A stretch of 13,726 bases of DNA from an uncultured Rubellimicrobium sp. (GTDB lineage Bacteria; Pseudomonadota; Alphaproteobacteria; Rhodobacterales; Rhodobacteraceae). A model generated the notes under the pieces. It made no database searches and was not told where the DNA came from. It worked only from the letters and a program-made list of their open reading frames with translations. Location of the stretch: contig CADCUU010000278.1 of assembly GCA_902805995.1 (NCBI GenBank), forward strand, positions 1 to 13,726. Reading direction: 5' to 3'. The position numbers and the translations under genes were made by a program. Below, piece by piece: positions 1-6,350 of the stretch (the stretch's first letter is position 1; each line of letters opens with the position of its first letter).

Positions 1-273
1 CCTCGCCAGCCCAAAGCACGTCGCCAACCTCGTTGATCAGCTTTGCGACTCTCATGGCTGCATCACGGGCGCGCGTGCCCACTAAGCGGCGCCGCGACGG
101 CTTGGCCAGGAGCCCGAAGAAATTCCGGCGAGCCCTAATCCGGCATCACCTAGCCGAACACTCCATTCCACCCCGCCAAGGCAGAGTGTTCAGCCCGGCG
201 CGCCTGTCGATCTGCTACTCCGGCGCTGCCCCCACCAAGGCAAGGCCCTAAGCCCGACACGTTCCCCGGGTCG
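1..273. other. Left-edge region without a convincing gene
   Basis: I see no gene here that I can support. On the minus strand a reading frame starts with ATG at 53-55 and stays open to the left edge (MRVAKLINEVGDVLWAGE). It could be the N-terminus of a gene running out of the window, but it has no recognisable ribosome binding site or family motif. The stretch contains an 8-bp perfect inverted repeat (GAACACTC at 156-163, GAGTGTTC at 184-191) and an imperfect direct repeat about 59 bases apart around CCAAGGCA (176-183 and 235-242). It looks less strongly GC-biased than the genes to its right. It may be intergenic sequence or a decayed element. Confidence 0.4.
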
Positions 274-456
274 CTACTCAGCCGCCCAGGCCGGCGCAAA
301 GGGCACGTCCTCATCGCGCGCAGCCTCGGCCCGCTGCGCCTCGGCCCGTGCGACAAGGCCCGACAGGACGCTGTCCAGAGACCGCCAGGGCGACGCCCCT
401 TCGCCCTCAGCAGGATCACGGGCGCTTACCACTCGCAGGTTCATCATTTGTTCCAT
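274..456 (-). CDS. Small unknown protein downstream of lexA, candidate SOS-regulated gene
   Basis: This is a 60-residue ORF (MEQMMNLRVV... ending PAWAAE, stop TAG) starting 60 bases after the lexA stop codon on the same strand. I do not recognise a family. It has no membrane segment or signal peptide. The middle (about residues 24-50) is Ala/Glu/Arg-rich and probably helical. I chose ATG at 454-456 because a purine-rich GGGGAAAGAGG lies just upstream; an in-frame ATG seven codons earlier is possible but less well placed. A perfect LexA-type box (GAAC-N7-GAAC, minus strand) covers codons 2-6. A hairpin between lexA and this ORF suggests separate transcription. A small gene next to lexA under LexA control recalls lexA-sulA of gammaproteobacteria, but there is no visible SulA similarity. 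Whether it is translated is uncertain. Confidence 0.5.
   Translation of the reverse strand: MEQMMNLRVVSARDPAEGEGASPWRSLDSVLSGLVARAEAQRAEAARDEDVPFAPAWAAE
439..453 (-). promoter_or_regulatory. Second LexA (SOS) box, at the start of the small ORF
   Basis: The plus strand reads GTTC-ATCATTT-GTTC, which is GAAC-AAATGAT-GAAC on the coding strand. This fits the alphaproteobacterial LexA site GTTC-N7-GTTC at all eight defined positions. It lies immediately after the proposed ATG at 454-456 of the 60-residue ORF. By eye, the only other perfect match in the window is the one upstream of lexA. A site this close to the start codon would block a promoter that overlaps it or lies just upstream, though I could not identify a good -10/-35 pair there. 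Operator function is inferred. Confidence 0.55.
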
Positions 457-489
457 CCTCTTTCCCCTTCCGATCACACGCGGGAGGAT

Positions 490-507
490 CGGGCCCCGAA
501 GGGCCCG
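490..507 (-). terminator. Hairpin after lexA, possible terminator
   Basis: A perfect 7-bp GC stem (CGGGCCC/GGGCCCG) closes a four-base loop that reads TTCG on the lexA strand, an unusually stable tetraloop. It starts about 10 bases after the lexA stop codon. No T-run follows, so intrinsic termination may be weak. It could stabilise the mRNA 3' end or separate lexA from the small ORF downstream. Confidence 0.45.
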
Positions 508-516
508 GCCCGGAGG

Positions 517-1218
517 TCAGTAGGTGCGGATAAGCCCCACGAGGCGGCCCTGCACCTTCACTCGGTCGTCGGTATAGATCCGGGTCTCGTAGGCCGGGTT
601 CGCCGCTTCCAAGGCGATCATGCCGTTCTGCCGGCGGAAGCGCTTGAGCGTGGCTTCCTGCCCATCGACCAGCGCCACGACGATGTCGCCCACGTTGGCC
701 GTCGTCGTTTCCCGGATCACCACGACGTCGCCGTCGTTGATGCCCGCGTCCCGCATCGAGTCCCCCTTGACCTCCAGCGCGTAGTGCTCCCCGGGGGAGA
801 GCATCGCCTGGGGCACGGCGACATGGCGCGCGACCTCGCTGATCGCGGCGATCGGCACACCCGCGGCGATGCGGCCCATCAGGGGCACGTCCTGCGCGCC
901 GCCGCTTTCCACGGACATTGCGCCGCGCGGCGGCGGGGCCGAGGGGCGGTCGCCCTGGATCACACGCGGCACGAAGCCCGGACGCCCTGACTTCTCGACC
1001 AGCGCATCTGGCATGCGAACGATCTCAAGGGCCCGCGCGCGGTGGGGGAGGCGGCGGATGAAGCCCCGCTCCTCCAGCGCCGTGATCAACCGGTGGATCC
1101 CGGACTTGGAGCGCAGGTCCAACGCTTCCTTCATCTCGTCGAAGGAGGGAGGGATGCCATCACGCTGGAGGCGCCGGTCGATGAACTCCAAGAGGTCGAG
1201 TTGCTTCTTGGTCAGCAT
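517..1218 (-). CDS. lexA: LexA repressor, SOS response regulator with self-cleaving protease domain
   Basis: LexA represses DNA-damage genes and cleaves itself when RecA filaments form on single-stranded DNA. The 233-residue protein is normal for the alphaproteobacterial form. Residues 1-65 are the winged-helix DNA-binding domain (starts [13 protein letters not shown], with the recognition region around [12 protein letters not shown]). A linker of roughly 45 residues rich in Pro/Ser/Gly follows. The C-terminal S24 peptidase domain has the Ala119-Gly120 cleavage site (in GRIAAGVP), nucleophile Ser154 (KGDSM) and base Lys192 (EATLKRF). All catalytic positions are present. The gene lies 66 bases after moeA, with its own promoter-like sequence and operator in that gap, so it is probably autoregulated as well as read from the trp/moa genes upstream. 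Confidence 0.97.
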   Translation of the reverse strand: MLTKKQLDLLEFIDRRLQRDGIPPSFDEMKEALDLRSKSGIHRLITALEERGFIRRLPHRARALEIVRMPDALVEKSGRPGFVPRVIQGDRPSAPPPRGAMSVESGGAQDVPLMGRIAAGVPIAAISEVARHVAVPQAMLSPGEHYALEVKGDSMRDAGINDGDVVVIRETTTANVGDIVVALVDGQEATLKRFRRQNGMIALEAANPAYETRIYTDDRVKVQGRLVGLIRTY

Positions 1219-1249
1219 GGCCGGGGTCCCCGCGAGTAACTGTTCCTAT

Positions 1250-1264
1250 GTTCTGGGGCTGTTC
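1250..1264 (-). promoter_or_regulatory. LexA (SOS) box of lexA
   Basis: The plus strand reads GTTC-TGGGGCT-GTTC, which is GAACAGCCCCAGAAC on the lexA strand, a perfect match to the GTTC-N7-GTTC operator of alphaproteobacterial LexA. A further GAAC lies four bases downstream (1242-1245 on the plus strand). The box sits 31 bases upstream of the start codon and occupies the spacer and -10 position of the promoter proposed at 1273-1278, so a bound repressor would block RNA polymerase. This is the expected autoregulatory site. Confidence 0.85.
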
Positions 1265-1272
1265 CCGTTTTG

Positions 1273-1278
1273 TGTCAA
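1273..1278 (-). promoter_or_regulatory. Consensus -35 element of the lexA promoter
   Basis: The minus strand reads TTGACA, a perfect sigma-70 -35 hexamer, 54 bases upstream of the lexA ATG and just inside the moeA-lexA gap. With 17-base spacing the -10 would be CAGAAC, a poor match that coincides with the right half of the LexA box. The overlap of promoter and operator supports the assignment; the exact -10 is uncertain. Confidence 0.5.
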
Positions 1279-1284
1279 GTCGTT

Positions 1285-2463
1285 CTACCGAATTAACACG
1301 ATCTCCACGTCATTTCCCGCTTGCAAAGCGGGTGCCAATGGGGGCTGCACGACAAGGCAGTCGGCCTCCGCAAGTACCGACAGCAGCGAGGAATCCTGCC
1401 GCTCGAAGGCGCGCACGCTCCCATCGGGGTCGCGGCGCCCGCGAAGGTAATGCTCCCTCGGGCCATTCGGGGGCAGCGGCGCGGCGAGAGGAACACGCAG
1501 GCGCGGGGCGGGTCGGGCTGGCAGCCCCAGCATGGCCCGGATCAGGGGAAGCAGGAAGATCGCCCCGCAAGCCATTGCGGAAACAGGGTTCCCCGGCAGG
1601 CCGAGCAGCATGGTCCCATCCGGAAAACGCCCGGCGAGCAGCGGCTTGCCCGGCCGCATCGCCACCTTGTGAAAGGACAGCCCCGCCCCGGCGGCCTGCG
1701 CGGCAGGTGCCACGAGGTCGTGATCCCCGACCGAAGCGCCCCCGATCGTCAGCACCAGATCCGCGCCGCGGGCGAGGTCGAAGGCTGCTGCCAGCGCCTC
1801 GGGCCGGTCCCCCGCGATGGGCAGAAGGCTGGGCCTCGCGCCTTCCTGCATCAGCAGCGCGTGAAGCCCGAACGCGTTGGCCGCATAGATCTGGTCAGGC
1901 CCCGGCACTTCGCCTGGCATCGCCAGTTCGTCCCCTGTGGACAGGATCGCCACGCGCGGGCGCCGCGCGACCGTGACGGTCGGATGACCCATCGCGGCAA
2001 TCAGGGCGACCTCGGCCGGCGACAGGCGGCGCGGGGCCTCCAGCCTCGCCCCCGGGGGGAAGTCGTTCCCGGCGGGCCGGACATGGGCGGCCACGGCATC
2101 CGCGGACAGCGTGATCGTGTCCCCCTCGCGCGTGACCTCCTCCTGAATGACGACCGCATCGGCCCCTTCAGGCAGCGGCGCCCCGGTCAGGATGCGCGCC
2201 GCCTCGCCCGGCCCGATCCGGCCCGAGAAGCCACGCCCCGCCGCGGACTCGCCCACAACGCGGAGGCGCACCCTCGAGCCGGCCTCCGCGGCGCGAACCG
2301 CATAGCCGTCCATGGCCGAGGCCGCGAAAGGCGGTTGATGTCGGATCGCCACTACAGGCCGCAGCAGCACGCGCCCCGCTGCCTCGACCAGCGGCACCTC
2401 CTCAGGCTGCGGGCCGGGCGCGAGTGCGAACAGACGGTCCAGAGCCTCGCTGACCGAAATCAC
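1285..2463 (-). CDS. moeA: Molybdopterin molybdotransferase MoeA
   Basis: MoeA inserts molybdate into adenylylated molybdopterin, the last general step of molybdenum cofactor synthesis in the cytoplasm. The 392-residue protein has the usual length and all family landmarks: SAMDGYAV at 49-56, the MoaB/Mog-like domain from about 168 with STGDEL at 175-180, GGASVGDHD at 241-249, MRPGKP at 269-274 and LPGNP at 289-293. The C-terminal beta domain covers about 320-392. I chose the GTG start ([12 protein letters not shown]) because it begins the family homology and overlaps the moaC stop as GTGA, indicating translational coupling. The frame stays open for 83 codons further upstream, but those overlap moaC and are not MoeA-like. 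Confidence 0.95.
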   Translation of the reverse strand: MISVSEALDRLFALAPGPQPEEVPLVEAAGRVLLRPVVAIRHQPPFAASAMDGYAVRAAEAGSRVRLRVVGESAAGRGFSGRIGPGEAARILTGAPLPEGADAVVIQEEVTREGDTITLSADAVAAHVRPAGNDFPPGARLEAPRRLSPAEVALIAAMGHPTVTVARRPRVAILSTGDELAMPGEVPGPDQIYAANAFGLHALLMQEGARPSLLPIAGDRPEALAAAFDLARGADLVLTIGGASVGDHDLVAPAAQAAGAGLSFHKVAMRPGKPLLAGRFPDGTMLLGLPGNPVSAMACGAIFLLPLIRAMLGLPARPAPRLRVPLAAPLPPNGPREHYLRGRRDPDGSVRAFERQDSSLLSVLAEADCLVVQPPLAPALQAGNDVEIVLIR

Positions 2464-2933
2464 GGCGCTTCGTAGCGGCCCGACGCGCCGCCCTCCTTGA
2501 CGCGCAGGCGCACCTGCCCGATGACCATCGCCTTGTCCGCCGCCTTCAGCATGTCGTAGAGCGTCAGCGCCGCAACCGACACTGCCGTCAACGCCTCCAT
2601 CTCCACGCCCGTCCGGCCGGTCATCCGCACCGTCGCGGTGATCCGCACACCTGGGATCGCGTCGTCGGGCTCGAGGTCCACCGCGACTTGCGACAGGGCC
2701 AGAGGGTGACAAAGCGGGATGAGGTCGGCCGTCCGCTTGGCCCCCATGATCCCTGCGATTCGGGCCACACTCAGGGCATCGCCCTTGCCGACCCGTCCCT
2801 CGCGCACCAGCGCCAGCGTCTCGGGCCGCATGGTCAGCGTTCCTTCGGCCACGGCCATCCGCTGCGTCTCGCCCTTGGGCGAGACATCGACCATCCGCGC
2901 CTCGCCGTCCTCGCCGAAATGGGTGAGCGTCAT
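2460..2933 (-). CDS. moaC: Cyclic pyranopterin monophosphate synthase MoaC
   Basis: MoaC converts the MoaA product (3',8-cyclo-7,8-dihydro-GTP) to cyclic pyranopterin monophosphate, the first stable intermediate of molybdenum cofactor synthesis. The 157 residues match the family length. Visible motifs are MVDVSPK at 14-20, [14 protein letters not shown] at 65-78, [12 protein letters not shown] at 104-115 and the active-site stretch [11 protein letters not shown] at 126-136. Lys50, Asp127 and Lys130 align with the E. coli catalytic residues Lys51, Asp128 and Lys131. The start is ATG at 2931-2933, after a G-rich ribosome binding region; an earlier in-frame ATG would overlap trpC. It follows trpC by 19 bases and overlaps moeA by 4. 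The moaA partner is not in the window. Confidence 0.95.
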   Translation of the reverse strand: MTLTHFGEDGEARMVDVSPKGETQRMAVAEGTLTMRPETLALVREGRVGKGDALSVARIAGIMGAKRTADLIPLCHPLALSQVAVDLEPDDAIPGVRITATVRMTGRTGVEMEALTAVSVAALTLYDMLKAADKAMVIGQVRLRVKEGGASGRYEAP

Positions 2934-2952
2934 CCCCGTCCCCCCGGTCGCG

Positions 2953-3762
2953 TCAGAGCCCGCCCGCCGCCGACAGGGGCCGCGCCAGAAGCGACCGCGT
3001 CGCCGCCGCGACATCCTCCTGTCGCATCAGGCTTTCCCCCACGAGGAAGGCCCGCGCGCCATACCGGGCGAGGTCGGCCAGATCATCGGCGGTGGACAGC
3101 CCGCTCTCCGACACGATCAGCCGATCCACCGGCACGAGCCGCGCCAGCTTGCGCGTTACATCAAGAGAAACCTCGAAGCTCTTGAGATCGCGGTTGTTGA
3201 TCCCGATGAGCTGCGACTTGAGCCGCGAGGCGCGCTCCAGCTCCTCCTGGTTGTGGACTTCGATCAGAACGTCCATGCCCCAGCTCTGCGCCGCGGCCTC
3301 AAGCTCCGCCGCCTGCGCGTCGGACAGCGAGGCCATGATAAGGAGGATGCAGTCCGCGCCGATGCTGCGCGACTCGATCACCTGCCAAGGATCGTAAAGG
3401 AAGTCCTTGCGCAGGACAGGCAGGCTCACCGCCGCGCGGGCCTGCCGGAGGAACGCCTCGCTCCCCTGGAACGACGGCGCGTCCGTCAGCACCGACAGGC
3501 AGGCGGCGCCCCCTTCGGCATAGGCGCGGGCGAGCGCGGGCGGATCGAAGTCGTCGCGGATCAGGCCCTTCGACGGAGACGCCTTCTTGATCTCGGCGAT
3601 CAGGCCATAGCCCTTCCGGGCGGCCTCCGAGAGCGCCTTGGCAAATCCGCGCGGCGCAGAGGCGGCACGCGCCTCGGCCTCGAGTTCGGCGAGGGGGATC
3701 GCGGCCTTGCGGGCGGCGATTTCCTCGAGCTTGTAAGCCCTGATGCGGTCAAGAGTATCCAT
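2953..3762 (-). CDS. trpC: Indole-3-glycerol phosphate synthase TrpC
   Basis: TrpC closes the indole ring from carboxyphenylamino-deoxyribulose phosphate, the fourth step of tryptophan synthesis. The 269-residue protein is a monofunctional TIM barrel with no fused TrpF domain. Motifs in order: [11 protein letters not shown] at 56-66, [10 protein letters not shown] at 92-101, [12 protein letters not shown] at 117-128 (catalytic Lys), IEVHNQEEL at 167-175 (catalytic Glu), INNRDLKSF at 188-196, VSESGL at 217-222 and FLVGESLM at 239-246. The start ATG is set by homology ([15 protein letters not shown]); the upstream Shine-Dalgarno is weak, and an in-frame GTG three codons earlier is possible. It lies 49 bases after ung and 19 before moaC on the same strand. 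Confidence 0.96.
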   Translation of the reverse strand: MDTLDRIRAYKLEEIAARKAAIPLAELEAEARAASAPRGFAKALSEAARKGYGLIAEIKKASPSKGLIRDDFDPPALARAYAEGGAACLSVLTDAPSFQGSEAFLRQARAAVSLPVLRKDFLYDPWQVIESRSIGADCILLIMASLSDAQAAELEAAAQSWGMDVLIEVHNQEELERASRLKSQLIGINNRDLKSFEVSLDVTRKLARLVPVDRLIVSESGLSTADDLADLARYGARAFLVGESLMRQEDVAAATRSLLARPLSAAGGL

Positions 3763-3811
3763 GCCCGTCACATAGAGGTGAGCCGATGCCTTGGGAAGCG
3801 CGCCGCCGCTG

Positions 3812-4528
3812 TTATCCACTAGCAGACGCCGCCGCGCCCCAGTCGATCGGCGGCTCGCCCCGGCCCTCCAGCCAGCCGTTGACCCGGCTGAACGGGCGCG
3901 ACCCGAAGAACCCGCGCGAGGCCGACAACGGCGACGGATGCGCGCTTTCCACGATCAGATGCTCGCCCGGCCGGATATGCTTCGCCTGCGCCTGCGCGGG
4001 CTTGCCCCAAAGGACGAACGCCGTGGGTCGCTCCGACACGCGGGCGATCACCTGCCCGGTCAGCTTCTCCCACCCGAGCTTCGCATGCCCGCCGATCACG
4101 CCAGCCGGCACCGACAGATGCGTGTTGAGGAGCAACACCCCCTGCCGCGCCCACCCGGACAGGTCCCCGTTCGGCAGCCGTTCCCCCGTGTCATCGCCCA
4201 TCTCGCGGAAGACGTTCTGAAGTGACTTGGGCAGGGGCCGGACATCCGGGTTGACCGAGAAGGCCAGCCCCATCGCATGACCCGGCGTGGGGTAGGGGTC
4301 CTGGCCCAAAATCACGACCCGCACCCGGTCGGGCGGAGTCAGCGCCAGCGCGTGGAAGCGGCGGTCATGCGGCGGCAAGATCTGCCGAGGATCGCGGGCC
4401 AGCGCCTCCGCGATCCGGGGCCAATCCTCGGCAAAGAAGGGCAGGTCGGCCCAGCCCTCCGGGATCGGGCTCAGGTCCGGGGCAACCGTGGACGGCGCTG
4501 GGGTGAAGAGGTCGGGCTGACTGGCCAT
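3812..4528 (-). CDS. ung: Uracil-DNA glycosylase, family 1 (Ung)
   Basis: Ung removes uracil from DNA to start base excision repair. The 238-residue protein has the full family-1 set: the catalytic loop GQDPY at 75-79 with Asp77, the uracil-stacking Phe90 (GLAFSV), LLLNTHLSV at 132-140 with Asn135 for uracil recognition, and the Leu-intercalation loop HPSPLS at 197-202 with His197 and Leu201. The residue after GQDPY is Pro where E. coli Ung has His, which I recall as common in alphaproteobacteria. ATG at 4526-4528 is supported by GGAG seven bases upstream. The frame is open further upstream, but that sequence runs antisense-like through trpD. The gene sits between trpD and trpC, splitting the trp genes, with gaps of 98 and 49 bases. 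Confidence 0.95.
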   Translation of the reverse strand: MASQPDLFTPAPSTVAPDLSPIPEGWADLPFFAEDWPRIAEALARDPRQILPPHDRRFHALALTPPDRVRVVILGQDPYPTPGHAMGLAFSVNPDVRPLPKSLQNVFREMGDDTGERLPNGDLSGWARQGVLLLNTHLSVPAGVIGGHAKLGWEKLTGQVIARVSERPTAFVLWGKPAQAQAKHIRPGEHLIVESAHPSPLSASRGFFGSRPFSRVNGWLEGRGEPPIDWGAAASASG

Positions 4529-4534
4529 GAACAG

Positions 4535-4610
4535 GCTCCATGGTGGCTCAGTGGCAGAACGCGCGGAGAGCCCGCTCCGGTCCCGCGCATCGTCGTTCCA
4601 GACGGCGGCC
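4535..4610 (+). other. tRNA-like degenerate sequence between ung and trpD
   Basis: The plus strand has a D-arm-like TGGCTCAGTGGCAGA (from 4544) and a T-arm-like five-base stem and loop at 4591-4607 (CGTCG, loop TTCCAGA, CGGCG), matching the GTTCNANNC box. However, the acceptor strands do not pair, the D stem has a mismatch, the anticodon-like hairpin CGGAG/CTCCG (4564-4568/4575-4579) lacks the invariant T33, and the spacing is too long by several bases. It is not a functional tRNA. It may be a decayed tRNA or a coincidence in the 98-base gap, which also holds a run of nine C (4609-4617). Confidence 0.2.
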
Positions 4611-4626
4611 CCCCCCCGCTGCCGCC

Positions 4627-5646
4627 TCACGCGGGCAGGGGGCTTACCTCCGCCAGACGCGCCACCCGCTCCGCCGCGGCACCGCTGTCGATGCTCTCGC
4701 GCGCCATCTCCGCCCCTTCCGGCAGGGAGGTCGCGGCGCCCGCCACCACCAGCGCCGCGGCAGAGTTCAGGAGCACCGCGTCGCGATAGGCCCCCTCGGC
4801 CCCCTCCAGCAGCGCGCGGAAGGCATGGGCGTTCTCCTCGGGCGCGCCGCCCAGGATTGCCTCGAACGGATGGACCGGCAGGCCCGCATCCTCGGGATGG
4901 ATCTCGCGCTCCGACACCTGCCCGCCATGCAGCTCCGCCACGTGGCTCGGGCCCGCGATGGACAGCTCGTCCGTCCCGTCCGACCCGTGCACGAGCCACG
5001 CCCGCTCCGACCCGAGCCGCCCCAGCGTTTCCGCCATAGGCCGCAGGAGGTGCGACGAGTAAGCCCCCGTCAACTGCCGCTTCACCCCCGCTGGATTGGT
5101 CAGCGGCCCCAGCACGTTGAAGATCGTTCGCGTCCCAAGCTCCGCCCGCGACGGCATGACGTGCTTCATCGCCGGATGGTGCATCGGCGCCATCATGAAG
5201 CCGATCCCGGCCTCCTCCAGCGCCCGCTCCACCACGGCGGGGCCCACCATCACGTTGATGCCCATCGCCGTCAGCGCGTCCGCCGCGCCCGACTTGGACG
5301 ACAGGTTCCGGTTGCCGTGCTTGGCCACCGGCACGCCCGCCCCCGCCACGACAAAGGCCGTCGCGGTGGAGATGTTGAGCGTCCCCTTCCCGTCGCCCCC
5401 GGTGCCCACGATGTCGATGGCCCCCTCAGGCGCGCGGACGCGGTGGCAGCGCGCGCGCATCTGCCCGGCGGCGGCGGCGATCTCCTCCACCGATTCCCCG
5501 CGCGTCCGCAGCACCATGAGAAACCCGCCGATCTGGCTCGGCGTGGCGTCGCCCTCGAACAGGATGCCAAAGGCCCGCTCCGCCTCCTCGCTCGTGAGGG
5601 ACCGGTCCACCGCCGCCGCGATCAGCGACTTGAGCGCATCGCTCAT
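4627..5646 (-). CDS. trpD: Anthranilate phosphoribosyltransferase TrpD
   Basis: TrpD transfers the phosphoribosyl group of PRPP to anthranilate, the second step of tryptophan synthesis. The 339-residue protein is full length. An N-terminal helical domain (1-70) is followed by the PRPP/anthranilate fold with DIVGTGGDG at 78-86, NISTATA at 91-97, [12 protein letters not shown] at 109-120, MHHPAMKHV at 155-163, [10 protein letters not shown] at 176-185 and the metal-binding [10 protein letters not shown] at 220-229. All key motifs are intact. The start ATG overlaps the trpG stop as ATGA, implying translational coupling. It is followed by ung rather than directly by trpC. Confidence 0.96.
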   Translation of the reverse strand: MSDALKSLIAAAVDRSLTSEEAERAFGILFEGDATPSQIGGFLMVLRTRGESVEEIAAAAGQMRARCHRVRAPEGAIDIVGTGGDGKGTLNISTATAFVVAGAGVPVAKHGNRNLSSKSGAADALTAMGINVMVGPAVVERALEEAGIGFMMAPMHHPAMKHVMPSRAELGTRTIFNVLGPLTNPAGVKRQLTGAYSSHLLRPMAETLGRLGSERAWLVHGSDGTDELSIAGPSHVAELHGGQVSEREIHPEDAGLPVHPFEAILGGAPEENAHAFRALLEGAEGAYRDAVLLNSAAALVVAGAATSLPEGAEMARESIDSGAAAERVARLAEVSPLPA

Positions 5647-6224
5647 GCCGCCACCGGCAGCGTGTCGAGGAAGTTCCGGAGCAGCGCGTGGCCATGCTCG
5701 CTCGCGATGCTTTCGGGGTGGAACTGCACGCCTTCGATGGGCAGCGTCCGGTGCCGCAGACCCATGATCGTCCCGTCCTCCAGCCACGCCGTGACCTCCA
5801 GCGACGCAGGCAGCGTCTCCCGCTCCACGATCAGCGAATGGTAGCGCGTGGCCTGGAACGGATTGGGCAGGCCCCGGAACACGCCCTGGCCCGCATGGTG
5901 CATCGTGCCCATCTTGCCGTGAACGATCTCGTGGCAGCGCACGACCCGCCCGCCCATGGCCTCTCCGATGGCCTGATGGCCCAGGCACACCCCGAGCAGC
6001 GGCGTCCTCGTCTCCGCCGCCGCATGGATCAGCGGAAGGCAGATCCCGGCCTGCGCGGGATCGCAGGGCCCAGGGGACAGGACGATCCCGTCGGGGCGCA
6101 TCCCCATCGCCTCCTGCACGTCCAGCGCATCGTTGCGGCGCACCACGACATCCGCGCCCAGCTCGCCGAAATAGTGGACGAGGTTGTAGGTAAAGCTGTC
6201 GTAGTTGTCGATCAGCAGCAGCAT
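5643..6224 (-). CDS. trpG: Anthranilate synthase glutamine amidotransferase subunit TrpG
   Basis: TrpG hydrolyses glutamine and passes ammonia to TrpE, which makes anthranilate from chorismate. It is a stand-alone class I amidotransferase of 193 residues: [14 protein letters not shown] at 3-16, LSPGPCDP at 49-56, nucleophile Cys80 in [11 protein letters not shown] at 78-88, and His169/Glu171 in [14 protein letters not shown] at 165-178. ATG at 6222-6224 is well supported by GGAGG seven bases upstream; an upstream in-frame start would add 28 unrelated residues. It is the first gene of the leftward run. trpE is not adjacent, because the next gene upstream is divergent. I see no leader peptide or attenuator in the 126-base gap. 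Confidence 0.96.
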   Translation of the reverse strand: MLLLIDNYDSFTYNLVHYFGELGADVVVRRNDALDVQEAMGMRPDGIVLSPGPCDPAQAGICLPLIHAAAETRTPLLGVCLGHQAIGEAMGGRVVRCHEIVHGKMGTMHHAGQGVFRGLPNPFQATRYHSLIVERETLPASLEVTAWLEDGTIMGLRHRTLPIEGVQFHPESIASEHGHALLRNFLDTLPVAA

Positions 6225-6350
6225 GGCACCGCCTCCGGGCGCAGGGGCCCTCGCGGGCGAAATGGGGTTCGCGGGCCGCACAGCCTGCGCTAGAACGGGC
6301 GCAACCATGCCGCCGGGCGCACGGCGGCGTCAAGACGGGGGCAGGAGATC
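6225..6350. promoter_or_regulatory. Divergent intergenic region, trpG / deacetylase-like gene
   Basis: This 126-base gap must hold the promoters for the leftward trp run and the rightward deacetylase-like gene. A near-consensus TTGACG (minus strand, 6329-6334) is a possible -35, but no matching -10 is clear. GCCGCC/GGCGGC at 6309-6328 can form a 6-bp hairpin. GGAGG before trpG and AGGAGA before the GTG of the rightward gene are good ribosome binding sites. No known operator was recognised. Confidence 0.35.

Noticed and set aside
156..191. Terminator or attachment site formed by GAACACTC/GAGTGTTC
   Set aside because: The loop is 20 bases, no T-run follows in either direction, and no integrase or second copy is seen in the window.
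1321..2475. Long plus-strand open frame (384 codons) opposite moeA
   Set aside because: It is antisense to clear moeA, rich in Arg/Gly/Pro as expected of a GC-rich shadow frame, and has no recognisable domain.
2719..3822. Long plus-strand open frame (367 codons) opposite trpC and moaC
   Set aside because: Both minus-strand genes have complete catalytic motifs; the plus frame is a compositional shadow.
4535..4610. Functional tRNA gene
   Set aside because: The acceptor stem does not pair, T33 is missing, the D stem has a mismatch and the length is wrong. It is kept only as a possible relic.
4540..5844. Plus-strand open frame (434 codons) opposite trpD and trpG
   Set aside because: It is antisense to two genes with intact motifs. 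Its beginning is the tRNA-like sequence read as protein, a known source of false ORFs.
6225..6350. trp leader peptide and attenuator before trpG
   Set aside because: No short ORF with adjacent Trp codons and no alternative hairpins with a T-run are seen.
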